This document shows positions 41,647 through 49,957 of a DNA stretch of 64,000 nucleotides, piece after piece. Both the position numbers and the translations under genes were made by a program. The stretch's first letter is position 1, and every line of letters begins with the position of its first letter. The notes beneath the pieces are model-generated. The model had not been told where the DNA came from. It ran no database searches and saw only the letters and a program-made list of their open reading frames with translations. This DNA comes from Treponema_C sp050937815 (GTDB lineage Bacteria > Spirochaetota > Spirochaetia > Treponematales > Treponemataceae), in contig NZ_JACDIJ010000002.1 in the NCBI RefSeq assembly GCF_050937815.1, positions 124,001 to 188,000 on the forward strand, given 5' to 3'.

Positions 41647-42618
41647 TTATTTCCGTTTTGCATTTGCAGCAACAACGGTAAGAATTAATACGCTTTGAAT
41701 AATTAATTTTCCCCAGTTTGCAACATTTGCTTTTTGGAGAAGTGCTGTAATCAATCTAATAATCAGTGTTCCGGCAACGGTTCCTTCTATTCCGCCGATT
41801 CCTCCGCTAAACATAGTTCCGCCGATTACAACCGCACTTATGGAATCCATAGAATAATTTAGTCCTAAATTTAATGATGCGGCACTCATATCCATAGATA
41901 AAATTATTGCAGCAACTGCTGCCAAAAAACCTGCCAGCATATATACTGTGATGATAATTATATCATTGTTAGTGCCTGAAAAATAGGAACATTTAGGATT
42001 GGCTCCAATCATTCTTACACTTTTGCCGAATAAGGTTTTACTCATGATAAAAATAAAAATTATCGTAAATAAAAACCAGAATATGACAGCTAACGGTAAA
42101 ACTCCAAAAAAACGAATACGCCCGAGATCTCGAAAAGATTCTGCCAAGACACCTTTCGGTTGTCCTTTTGTATAGATCATATATATACCCTTGAGAATAA
42201 AGTCTGTACATAAAGTCATTACAAAGGGTGCAATTTTAGCCTTTGTGATTCCAAACCCGTTAAAAAATCCTGCAACGCACCCAAGAAACATTCCCAAAAG
42301 GCAAACCGGAACAATGTTATTCGGGTTTCCGTGCATAAGACCTATTGTAATTACATGGACGAGCGTTACAATTGAACCTAAACAAAGATCTATACCTCCG
42401 AGCATAATTACCATTGTTTGTCCGATAGATAAAATTCCTAATCCGGAAGATTGTTTTAATAAATTCATAAAGTCGCGTACAGTTGCCGATGCGGGACTGA
42501 TAATGTAGGATATCCCTAATAAAATAAAAAAACCGATATAAATACCGATGGTTGTTTTTGTGTGGGCGCTGAAAATTACCATGTCGATTAACTTTCTTTG
42601 ATTTATTTCATTATTCAT
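41647..42618 (-). CDS. Ribose-type ABC transporter permease 2
   Basis: The 323-residue membrane protein matches RbsC-type permeases: SGLGILSIGQTMVIMLGGIDLCLGS, then GNPNNIVPVCLLGMFLGCVAGFFNG and DSISAVVIGGTMFSGGIGGIEGT. It pairs with the permease encoded upstream, which it overlaps by eight bases. A heterodimer of the two would form the channel. The conserved helix with FAVVIGG and GGIGG is intact. Confidence 0.92.
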   Translation of the reverse strand: MNNEINQRKLIDMVIFSAHTKTTIGIYIGFFILLGISYIISPASATVRDFMNLLKQSSGLGILSIGQTMVIMLGGIDLCLGSIVTLVHVITIGLMHGNPNNIVPVCLLGMFLGCVAGFFNGFGITKAKIAPFVMTLCTDFILKGIYMIYTKGQPKGVLAESFRDLGRIRFFGVLPLAVIFWFLFTIIFIFIMSKTLFGKSVRMIGANPKCSYFSGTNNDIIIITVYMLAGFLAAVAAIILSMDMSAASLNLGLNYSMDSISAVVIGGTMFSGGIGGIEGTVAGTLIIRLITALLQKANVANWGKLIIQSVLILTVVAANAKRK

Positions 42619-43591
42619 GAGGCTGTTCCTTTTTTCTATAAAAAAACATAGCGGAAATTAAAATTATTCCGGTTATAATGTCTTTATAGTAAGAACTTTG
42701 TAAATTATACTTAAAAGCAATATTGTTTAATACATTTGTCAGCATAGAAACAAGGATTGTTCCCGCAAATGTTCCTGACAGATACCCTGTTCCGCCCGCC
42801 ATACTGGTTCCGCCAACAACGGTTGCTGTAATAGATAAGAGAGTATAACTATCACCATAGTGTGATGAGCCGCTTCGCAGTCTTGCCGCAAGGTAAATAC
42901 CAACAACAGCGCAAAGGAAACCGCTCAACATGTAGGTTTTTATTTTGATTTTATTTGGTGAAATACCGCTGTTGTGAAGAACTTCGGGATTCCCGCCTAA
43001 TGCATATAAATGCTTTCCATATGGAGTTTGACTTAACAGATACCACGCTACAATAAAAACTAAGACAAACAGCAAAAAAGGTGTTGAAATGATACCCCAT
43101 GATGTTGTCAAAAGGGCTTTAAATTTTTGAGGAATATATCCTCCACTTGTAGTGTGCAATGCAAAGGCAATGCCTTGAAAGAAATATCCTGTACATAATG
43201 TTGCGACAAGAGGAGGGATGGAAAATAATTTCAATAAAAACCCATTTAAAAAACCGCAACACATTCCTACTATTAAACAGAATAAGGTTACACATAGTAT
43301 ATTCCATGGATTATCAGACATCAAAGAGCTTGCAATAAGCGAAATCAGGCTTATTTGATTCCCGACTGACATATCAATATTACCGCTGATTATAACAAAT
43401 GTTTGTCCTACAGCAATTATTCCCAATGGTGCCATTTGAAGCATTACGTTTGCTAGATTTGCAGGATAAATAAATTCTGGCGTAATAGCAATTACCGGTA
43501 CTAATAAAAGTATAAGTATTCCCCAAATTTTTGCAGAAGAGGAATGGTGTAAGGCGTATTGCTTTTTGAGGTTAAATTTCTGTAATATCAT
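42611..43591 (-). CDS. Ribose-type ABC transporter permease 1
   Basis: The 326-residue protein is an RbsC-type permease with about eight to ten helices. It has QTFVIISGNIDMSVGNQISL, the YALGGNPEVLHNSGI loop and LLSITATVVGGTSMAGGTGYLSGT. Its start overlaps the ATPase stop by four bases, and its end overlaps the second permease. Two unlike permease genes, not one, mark this as the YtfT/YjfF or sugar-alcohol type. Confidence 0.92.
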   Translation of the reverse strand: MILQKFNLKKQYALHHSSSAKIWGILILLLVPVIAITPEFIYPANLANVMLQMAPLGIIAVGQTFVIISGNIDMSVGNQISLISLIASSLMSDNPWNILCVTLFCLIVGMCCGFLNGFLLKLFSIPPLVATLCTGYFFQGIAFALHTTSGGYIPQKFKALLTTSWGIISTPFLLFVLVFIVAWYLLSQTPYGKHLYALGGNPEVLHNSGISPNKIKIKTYMLSGFLCAVVGIYLAARLRSGSSHYGDSYTLLSITATVVGGTSMAGGTGYLSGTFAGTILVSMLTNVLNNIAFKYNLQSSYYKDIITGIILISAMFFYRKKEQPHE

Positions 43592-45096
43592 ATAATCGCC
43601 TTTTTTATGGGATGTCCTGCTGCGGCAGCCATAATAATTTCTTCAGAGGCATCTTTTCTCGTTGTTTCAAAAATAACGGTTCCTTCGTAAAAGACACAAA
43701 TGCGGTCAGACATATTTAAAAGCTCCATCATATCACTTGTCACCATAATTATAGCAATTCCGTAATAGGTCAGTTCGCGCAACAGTTCGTATATTTCCAT
43801 TTTTGCGCCCACATCAACGCCCAAAGTCGGTTCGTTCAGGAGTATGACGGCAGGATTTGTTAGCAGCCACTTTGCGAGGACAACTCTTTGTTGGTTTCCT
43901 CCACTCAGTTCTTTAACGGCTTGCATTTGTGTGGAAAATTTAATATTCAATTTTTTTAAAATTTCCATAACGACAGCATCATTCTTTCTTTTTTTTATAA
44001 TACCGAAAACACTGCGTTGATTCAGGGTAGGATATGCAATATTTAAAGAAATAGACTGTTCTTGTGCAAGACCTTCATTTCGGCGGTCATCGCTTAAAAA
44101 GGCAATGCCGTGTTTCATGGCCTCTGCAGGATTATGATATCGAATATTTTTACCATACATTCTGATTTTGCCGTCAGTAAAGGGAGAAATTCCGAATAAA
44201 GATCGAATCATTTCTCGTTGCCCGTGTCCGGACATTCCGCCGATTCCCAGAATTTCTCCGGGAAAAACATGGAATGTTACATCATGAAATCTGCCTTTAT
44301 CGCATAAATTTTCTACTTCAAATACAGGTTTTTTAGTATAGTCTATTGTTTTTTTTGCAGGAGGAAAGATTTCCGTAAGTTGCCTGCCTACCATTGAACA
44401 AATTAATTTGTCACGATCTATATCTTTTATATTCCACGAATTAACAAACTCGCCGTCTTTTAGAACGATAACCCGGTCGCAAATTCTAAATATTTCTTCA
44501 AGCCTATGGGATATATATATAATACCGATTCCATTTGCTTTCAATTTTGTCATTAATGAAAATAAAGCATTAACGTCATCGTCATCTAAAGCAGCTGTCG
44601 GCTCATCCAGTATTAGAAATTTCATATTATTTGTACAAGCTCTGAGAATTTCTGTTATTTTTGCTTCCGCAGAACTTAAATTTTTAGCATATGCATCTAG
44701 ATTTACATGGATGTTGTTGTCTTTTGCAATTTTCTCGACAAATTTTTTTTGTTTGTTTTTTTGGATAAAAGAGCAGTGACCGCAAATTTCTTTGCCAAGC
44801 ATTATATTGTCCAGAACAGTCATTTCTTTTACAAGATTATATTCTTGATAAACAATACTGATACCTTGGGCTGAGGCATCTAAGGCCGAGTGATTCTTTA
44901 GACTCTTTTTATCAATTAAGATTTCTCCTTTGTCTGCTTGGTATGTTCCGCCGATTATCTTGATCAGGGTTGATTTTCCCGCTCCGTTTTCACCGATCAA
45001 GGCGCAGATTTCTCCCGGATGAAATTCCACGTTTATATTTTTTAGGACAGTTGTTCCAAAGAATTTTTTGGTAATATTTTTTACCTGCAGCAACAT
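43588..45096 (-). CDS. Sugar ABC transporter double ATPase (RbsA/MglA type)
   Basis: The 502-residue protein has two ATPase halves. The first has GENGAGKSTLIK, a signature region LSSAEAKITEILRA and FLILDEPTAALDDDD. The second has the degenerate GMSGHGQREMIRS loop, LSGGNQQRVVLAKW and VILLNEPTLGVD, as in RbsA, where the second Walker A is degenerate. It drives import by the two permeases at the inner membrane. It follows the binding-protein gene after a 17-bp hairpin. Confidence 0.95.
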   Translation of the reverse strand: MLLQVKNITKKFFGTTVLKNINVEFHPGEICALIGENGAGKSTLIKIIGGTYQADKGEILIDKKSLKNHSALDASAQGISIVYQEYNLVKEMTVLDNIMLGKEICGHCSFIQKNKQKKFVEKIAKDNNIHVNLDAYAKNLSSAEAKITEILRACTNNMKFLILDEPTAALDDDDVNALFSLMTKLKANGIGIIYISHRLEEIFRICDRVIVLKDGEFVNSWNIKDIDRDKLICSMVGRQLTEIFPPAKKTIDYTKKPVFEVENLCDKGRFHDVTFHVFPGEILGIGGMSGHGQREMIRSLFGISPFTDGKIRMYGKNIRYHNPAEAMKHGIAFLSDDRRNEGLAQEQSISLNIAYPTLNQRSVFGIIKKRKNDAVVMEILKKLNIKFSTQMQAVKELSGGNQQRVVLAKWLLTNPAVILLNEPTLGVDVGAKMEIYELLRELTYYGIAIIMVTSDMMELLNMSDRICVFYEGTVIFETTRKDASEEIIMAAAAGHPIKKAII

Positions 45097-45111
45097 GATT
45101 TCAGTACCTCT

Positions 45112-45150
45112 ATTAAATGAATTCCGCTTATATAGCGGAATTCATTTAAT
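45112..45150 (-). promoter_or_regulatory. Perfect 17-bp stem-loop between binding protein and ATPase genes
   Basis: ATTAAATGAATTCCGCT (45112-45128) and its exact complement (45134-45150) enclose a five-base loop. It begins five bases after the binding-protein stop on the minus strand. With no T run it is more likely an mRNA-stabilising or processing element than a terminator. Confidence 0.8.
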
Positions 45151-45155
45151 AAGTA

Positions 45156-46202
45156 TTATTTGTTTCCATAGACTTTTTGTAATGTTGCTTCATCCATTTT
45201 AGTATTTGCCCAAAAGGAATCGGCGAGATCTTCTCTGACATATTTGTCGAGGTTAGCATCTGTGATTTGATAGACTTGCAGTATATTATCTTTTTTTAAA
45301 TCTTTACCAACAGCACTCTTTCCTTCTAAGATATCTACTCCAATTTTTAAAGCATCCGCGAAAAAATAGGTGGGCATTGAGCATCCGACAGCTGCAAATT
45401 TATCTTTACCGGCAACTCGTTTCCATGCTTTCAAAAAGCCATTTGCATCTTCACCCATCATGGGAACAAGCGGTCGACCAGCTTCGAGGAAAGCTTCAAT
45501 TGCACCGCGGGTCATATCTCCTCCGCTGGACCATACTCCGTCAATTTTAGGAAAGGCAGCAAGCAGATTTTCTGTTGCAGCTTTTCCTTTAGCATAATCC
45601 CAGTCCGCATAAACTTTACCCAAGATTTTTATGTTTGGATATTTATTAAATACTTCCATAGCCCCTTTCCATCGGTTTATGGCAACGCTTAAACCATCAA
45701 TACCGTCTAATGCAATAATATTTCCTTTCCCCTCGAGTTTTTTTACAAGAAATTCTGCGCCGGTTCGTCCAAAGGCCATATCATCGCTAACCATACTGAG
45801 TGTATATGAATCCGTTGCTAAAGGGGAAACACAGGGGATTACAATAGTTCCTCTTTGATAAAATTTCTTAATTATATCTGAAACAGCGGGAGGGTTTACA
45901 GGCTGGATAATCAAAATATCGACTTTGCGAGTATATAAATCTTCAAGGTCAGAAACTTGCTTTTCTGCAGAACCGTCTGCATTTAAGTAATATACATTTC
46001 CGATTTTGCCGGCAGCTCTTTGTCGGTCGGCTTCCGCATAGAACTCTTCTCTGCTTTGAACGGCATAGGTATTCCCTTCCCAAACAACAGACAGCGCAAC
46101 ATTATATTTTTTTGCATCGATAGCTTTACTTCCTGCAGCAAAGATGTTTTGTCCCATCAGTGCTAACACAATGAAGAAAAAAAGATAAACCTTATTTTTC
46201 AT
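45156..46202 (-). CDS. Sugar ABC transporter substrate-binding protein (RbsB/YtfQ type)
   Basis: The 348-residue protein has a signal peptide (KNKVYLFFFIVLALMGQNIFA, then AGSKA) and the type-1 periplasmic binding fold: NVALSVVWEGNTYAVQSREEF early, VDILIIQPVNPPAVSDII, then GIDGLSVAINRWKGAMEVF and GVWSSGGDMTRGAIEAF. It binds a sugar, sugar alcohol or similar ligand in the periplasm. It lacks a lipobox, unlike many spirochaete binding proteins. It is first in its operon, downstream of a strong promoter. Confidence 0.92.
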   Translation of the reverse strand: MKNKVYLFFFIVLALMGQNIFAAGSKAIDAKKYNVALSVVWEGNTYAVQSREEFYAEADRQRAAGKIGNVYYLNADGSAEKQVSDLEDLYTRKVDILIIQPVNPPAVSDIIKKFYQRGTIVIPCVSPLATDSYTLSMVSDDMAFGRTGAEFLVKKLEGKGNIIALDGIDGLSVAINRWKGAMEVFNKYPNIKILGKVYADWDYAKGKAATENLLAAFPKIDGVWSSGGDMTRGAIEAFLEAGRPLVPMMGEDANGFLKAWKRVAGKDKFAAVGCSMPTYFFADALKIGVDILEGKSAVGKDLKKDNILQVYQITDANLDKYVREDLADSFWANTKMDEATLQKVYGNK

Positions 46203-46300
46203 AACAGAACTCCTTCTTAAAATTTGAAATAACCTTACTCGCTTTATGCTGCAGCCAACCTTAGAACGGGTTAATTAAAGCGGGTTAATATTTAAATATA

Positions 46301-46329
46301 GTTATAGAGCGAAAACCGATATGTGTCAA
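46301..46329 (-). promoter_or_regulatory. Promoter of the ribose-type ABC operon
   Basis: On the minus strand TTGACA (46329-46324) and TATAAC (46306-46301) are 17 bases apart. The spacer contains CGGTTTTCG, similar to a half of the LacI-type site at 47533. CGGGTTAAT is repeated directly at 46267 and 46281 in the leader. Confidence 0.8.
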
Positions 46330-46356
46330 CAAATTTTTTATGTGATAACTAAAACA

Positions 46357-47427
46357 TTATTTATGTAACAACGTTGTGGACCCGTGAATACATAAAGCCA
46401 CGTCCAAACACAGGTCTTGCGGTTTTTCTCCTGCAATTTGAGCATTTAACGCTTTAACGGATTCCTGTCCCATTTTAAAAAGATGTAACTCTATATTAGT
46501 ATAACTATAGTCCGTTCTTTTTTCGTGAGAATCAAATAAAATAATCGATATGTCTTCAGGGACTGAATATCCTTGGCTTTTAAAATGGGCGGCGCATCCG
46601 TTCGCAACAGCCTGAGTCATAGCGATAACTCCATTACAATCTGTTAGCCGATTTATAAAAGCGGTTGCAGCGTTTATTCCGCTTTCATGGGTGTATCCGG
46701 TTACGGCCACCAAGTCCGGAGAGTATGGGATATTTGCTTCTTTTAGTGCTTTTATGTAACCGCGAAATCGGTCGATGGACGAAAAAGTACGGCTTGCCGG
46801 TTTTTTCATAAAATTAAACAACTCGGTATTGGTACATGGCGGATCCCAAAAACTGGCAATAAAACCAATTCTTTTTCTTCCAAGTTGGAGTAAATATTTC
46901 GTTGATAAATACCCGCCTTTTTCTCCGTCGTGGAAGACGTGGGTAACGCCGGGTAAAATTCCTTTTCGTCCGGCTACGACAAGCGGCAAATTTCTAAAGT
47001 TTTCAATGGCGGGAATATTTTCTGCGGTTGCTATGGGAATATAAATAAGACCGTCAAGAATTGATTGAGAAAATTGATCTATAACTTGTTTTTCGACTTC
47101 AAGAGAACCCGCGCTCGATCCGCATAAAACCAATTGTTTGTTTTTTCGCGCTTCTTCAATAACTCCTTCTGTAATTGTCGCGAAGAACGGATGTGTTATT
47201 TCAGGAAGAATAAGGCCTATCAGTCCTGTTGAACGGCCTTTCATAAATCTTGCAGCAATGTTGGGCCGATAATTTGTTTTTTCCAAAACAGCACTGATTT
47301 TTTCCTGATTAGCTTTTCTTACCGACTGTCCGTTAAAATATCGTGATAAGGTCGCAATGGATACACCGCTTAATTGTGCAATATCTCGGATGGAATAGAT
47401 ATTTTTATTTTGCTTTTCAGTGTTCAT
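46357..47427 (-). CDS. LacI-family transcriptional regulator
   Basis: The 356-residue protein has a LacI headpiece (YSIRDIAQLSGVSIATLSRYFNGQSVRKANQEKISAVLEKTNYRPN). A periplasmic-binding-like sensor domain follows, with GLIGLILPEITHPFF, FIASFWDPPCTNTE and ISIILFDSHE. The ATG at 47427 gives the normal headpiece; an upstream frame reaches 47445. It sits between the ABC operon and the divergent EPSP-synthase-like gene, and the sugar-type sensor probably binds the compound these operons handle. Confidence 0.93.
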   Translation of the reverse strand: MNTEKQNKNIYSIRDIAQLSGVSIATLSRYFNGQSVRKANQEKISAVLEKTNYRPNIAARFMKGRSTGLIGLILPEITHPFFATITEGVIEEARKNKQLVLCGSSAGSLEVEKQVIDQFSQSILDGLIYIPIATAENIPAIENFRNLPLVVAGRKGILPGVTHVFHDGEKGGYLSTKYLLQLGRKRIGFIASFWDPPCTNTELFNFMKKPASRTFSSIDRFRGYIKALKEANIPYSPDLVAVTGYTHESGINAATAFINRLTDCNGVIAMTQAVANGCAAHFKSQGYSVPEDISIILFDSHEKRTDYSYTNIELHLFKMGQESVKALNAQIAGEKPQDLCLDVALCIHGSTTLLHK

Positions 47428-47490
47428 TACTAAAGTATATCTCAAATATTTTTTTTGTAAAATACTTTATTCTTTACGCATAAAAAAATG

Positions 47491-47549
47491 TTGACAAACT
47501 CCATTTATGAGGTATAATTTATTTAAAACTGAAAACGTTTATCAGTTTT
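47491..47549 (+). promoter_or_regulatory. Promoter and LacI-type operator of the EPSP-synthase-like gene
   Basis: TTGACA (47491-47496) and TATAAT (47513-47518) are 16 bases apart. Downstream, AAAACTGA (47525-47532) and TCAGTTTT (47542-47549) form an inverted repeat around AAACGTTT (47533-47540). The core TGAAAACGTTT is the standard LacI-family half-site pattern, and its position just after the start site fits repression. Confidence 0.8.
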
Positions 47550-47563
47550 AAAGGAGCAAAAAG

Positions 47564-48853
47564 GTGAAATTTGTTGTAAAACCCTCTTCGTTAAACGGAT
47601 CTGTAGTAATTCCGGGGAATAAATCAGGAACAGCGAGAGGTATTATATTCGGTTCTTTGGCGGAAGGGACCTCAACACTGATAAATCCGCTTACAAATCT
47701 TGATAGCTATTCTATTGTAAAGATGATGCGTGCTTTGGGGGCGAACATAGATACGAGTGATAATTCTAAATGGATAATTAAAGGAACCGGGGGTGTTTTA
47801 ACGGTTCCGGATTGCGTTCTTGATGCAGAAAATTCCGGAACGGGTTTTTATTTTTTATTAGCTCTGTGCAGTCTTATTTCCGGATGTACTGTTTTAACAG
47901 GTGATTATCAAATTTGTTATCGGCCGGCTCAGCCTATGTTGGATGCTATCAATAACCTTGGAGGAGAAGCTTTTTCTACGCGAAATAACGGCAGTGCGCC
48001 GATTGTCGTTAAAGGTCCTATAGTTGGGGGAGAAATACATTTTCCTGGAGTAAACTCTCAATGGATGACACCTTTTTTATGTGCATGTGCATTGGCAAAA
48101 AAAGACACGCTTATTCATGAAACAGATTTATTGGAACGACCGTATGTAGATATGACAATCGGTATGCTAAAAGTTGCAGGAATTGAGATTGAGAACCGAA
48201 ACTATGAAGAATTTTTTGTAAAAGGGAATCAAAAATTTAAGCCTTTTGTCTATACGCTGCCGGGAGACTGGGGTTCTTCCGGCTATCCGATGATAGCAAC
48301 AGCTATTACAAGCGGTTCAAAAGTTTTATTCAAAGGATTGGATGTTGGCGATTTCGCCGGCGAAAAAGCTTTTGTAAAGATTTTGAAAGATATGGGCGCA
48401 AATGTTGAAGTAAAAAACAACGGAAAAGACGGTATCTTAGTTGAAGGCGGTGCGGTTTTACACGGGATTGAAATTGACTGTAGCGGAACACCGGATGCGG
48501 TTCCGATATTGGCTGTTTTGGGTTGCTATGCACAAGGAAAAACAGTTTTAAAAAACATAGGAGCGTGCCGTCTTAAAGAAACTGATAGGGCAAAGTCTAT
48601 TCAAGAAGAATTAAAAAAAATGGGAGCACGCTTTGAAGAGGATGAAAATACTTTGACTATTTATCATTCTGAACTTACCGGAGCTGTTCTTTCGGGACAC
48701 CATGATCATCGGATTGTAATGGCGTCGACTGTTGCCGGTTTGATTGCGGACGGTGAAACAGTGATAGATAATGCTGAATATGCTGCTGTTTCTTTTCCCA
48801 ATTTTTATGAACTCATGACATCAATTAATGCAAATATAAAATATACGGACTAA
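47564..48853 (+). CDS. EPSP-synthase-family enolpyruvyl transferase of unknown substrate
   Basis: The 429-residue protein has the two-domain EPSP synthase fold. Lys20, Ser21 and Arg25 lie in PGNKSGTARG, Arg120 in CYRPAQPML, Gln166 in GVNSQWMTP, Asp311 in GTPDAVP, the Lys-Glu pair at 338-339 in RLKETDR and Arg383 in HHDHRIVMA, all matching the catalytic set. The motif usually read as NAGTAMR is NSGTGFY, so the normally conserved Arg is lost. It starts at a GTG with AAGGAG. It is under LacI-type control and linked to uptake genes, not to shikimate genes, so it probably acts on another 3-phosphate or alcohol. Confidence 0.85.
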   Translation: MKFVVKPSSLNGSVVIPGNKSGTARGIIFGSLAEGTSTLINPLTNLDSYSIVKMMRALGANIDTSDNSKWIIKGTGGVLTVPDCVLDAENSGTGFYFLLALCSLISGCTVLTGDYQICYRPAQPMLDAINNLGGEAFSTRNNGSAPIVVKGPIVGGEIHFPGVNSQWMTPFLCACALAKKDTLIHETDLLERPYVDMTIGMLKVAGIEIENRNYEEFFVKGNQKFKPFVYTLPGDWGSSGYPMIATAITSGSKVLFKGLDVGDFAGEKAFVKILKDMGANVEVKNNGKDGILVEGGAVLHGIEIDCSGTPDAVPILAVLGCYAQGKTVLKNIGACRLKETDRAKSIQEELKKMGARFEEDENTLTIYHSELTGAVLSGHHDHRIVMASTVAGLIADGETVIDNAEYAAVSFPNFYELMTSINANIKYTD

Positions 48854-48875
48854 TATTTTATTTTTAGGAGGAAGT

Positions 48876-49892
48876 ATGAAAAAAATTGTAATGATTATAT
48901 CCGTTGTGCTGTTAGCAGGCGGATTTGCTTTTTCAAGCGGAAAGGCGGAAGACGGTACTCAAGATGGAAAGATAAAAATACGGCGATATTCTATAGGAAC
49001 AGCCGGAACAGCCGGTTCTTTGTATCCTATGGGCGTTGCGATGGCGGAAACAATTACAAACCATGTTGAGGGATTGGCCTTTACCGGTGAAGCTACTGCG
49101 GCTTCTGTTGAGAATATCAGAAATCTAACATCGGGAAATCTTGCAATGGGTATCTCGCAAAGTGAAATTGCGTGGCTTGCATACAATGCAAAGGGGGATT
49201 TTGCTAAGCGTCCTGCAAAAGATCTTCGTGCTTTATTTAGTACAATTTATAGTTATGTTCAGGTTTTTACATTGGCAGACAGTTCTGTATATGCTATACC
49301 TGATATGAAAGGTAAATCCATTGGTGTAAGTGTTGCCGGATCCGGCGGAGAAATGTGTGCACGCATGATTCTCAATTATTTCGGATTAACATATGACGAT
49401 ATTAAACCGCAGTTTATTCCTGAAAGTGAAGCCGTAACCGCATTAAAAGATAGAAAAATAGATGCGTTTATCTGTACCCATCCGTTAAAATCTGCTGCTT
49501 TAATGGATTTAACCGGTTCTGCAAAGGTCAAGATGCTTTCTTTTGAAGAACCTGCATTTTATAAGGAATTTCCTTTTTGGACACAATATAAAATTCCGTC
49601 CGGAACATATGCAAATGTCAATAATGTTGTCACTGTTCCTATAAGCAGGGTAAACATGTTTACATCATTAAAAAGCGGCTTGAGCGAAGAAGATGTATAT
49701 AATATCGTAAAAGCGATTTGGGAAAATAGAGATGAATGGAGTAAGGCTTCTGCAGCTGTTTCTCGGCAGGTTGTTTTTGACGCAGCGCTCACGGAAATAC
49801 CTATCCCCCTGCACGTTGGGGCAATAAAATATTTTCTTGAGAAAGGAGTGAGCATTCCCAGTTCATTGTATCCGCCGGAATATAAAAAGTAA
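48876..49892 (+). CDS. TAXI-family TRAP transporter solute-binding protein
   Basis: The 338-residue protein has a signal peptide (VMIISVVLLAGGFAF) and the TAXI pattern RYSIGTAGTAGSLYPMGVAMAETI. It continues with ALFSTIYSYVQVFTLADSSV, GKSIGVSVAGSGGEM and the late LYPPEYK. TAXI proteins bring glutamate, 2-oxoglutarate or other carboxylates to a TRAP permease. AGGAGG precedes the ATG. The gene follows the EPSP-synthase-like gene by 22 bases in one operon. Confidence 0.92.
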   Translation: MKKIVMIISVVLLAGGFAFSSGKAEDGTQDGKIKIRRYSIGTAGTAGSLYPMGVAMAETITNHVEGLAFTGEATAASVENIRNLTSGNLAMGISQSEIAWLAYNAKGDFAKRPAKDLRALFSTIYSYVQVFTLADSSVYAIPDMKGKSIGVSVAGSGGEMCARMILNYFGLTYDDIKPQFIPESEAVTALKDRKIDAFICTHPLKSAALMDLTGSAKVKMLSFEEPAFYKEFPFWTQYKIPSGTYANVNNVVTVPISRVNMFTSLKSGLSEEDVYNIVKAIWENRDEWSKASAAVSRQVVFDAALTEIPIPLHVGAIKYFLEKGVSIPSSLYPPEYKK

Positions 49893-49899
49893 AATTTTT

Positions 49900-49924
49900 T
49901 CCGCCCTTGTAAAACAGGGGCGGA
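49900..49924 (+). terminator. Hairpin between TAXI binding protein and permease genes
   Basis: TCCGCCC (49900-49906) and GGGCGGA (49918-49924) form a seven-base stem just after the binding-protein stop. No T run follows, so it may stabilise the upstream message rather than end it. Confidence 0.55.
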
Positions 49925-49957
49925 GTATTAAAATACTAAAGGTATGGATGTTTTACT

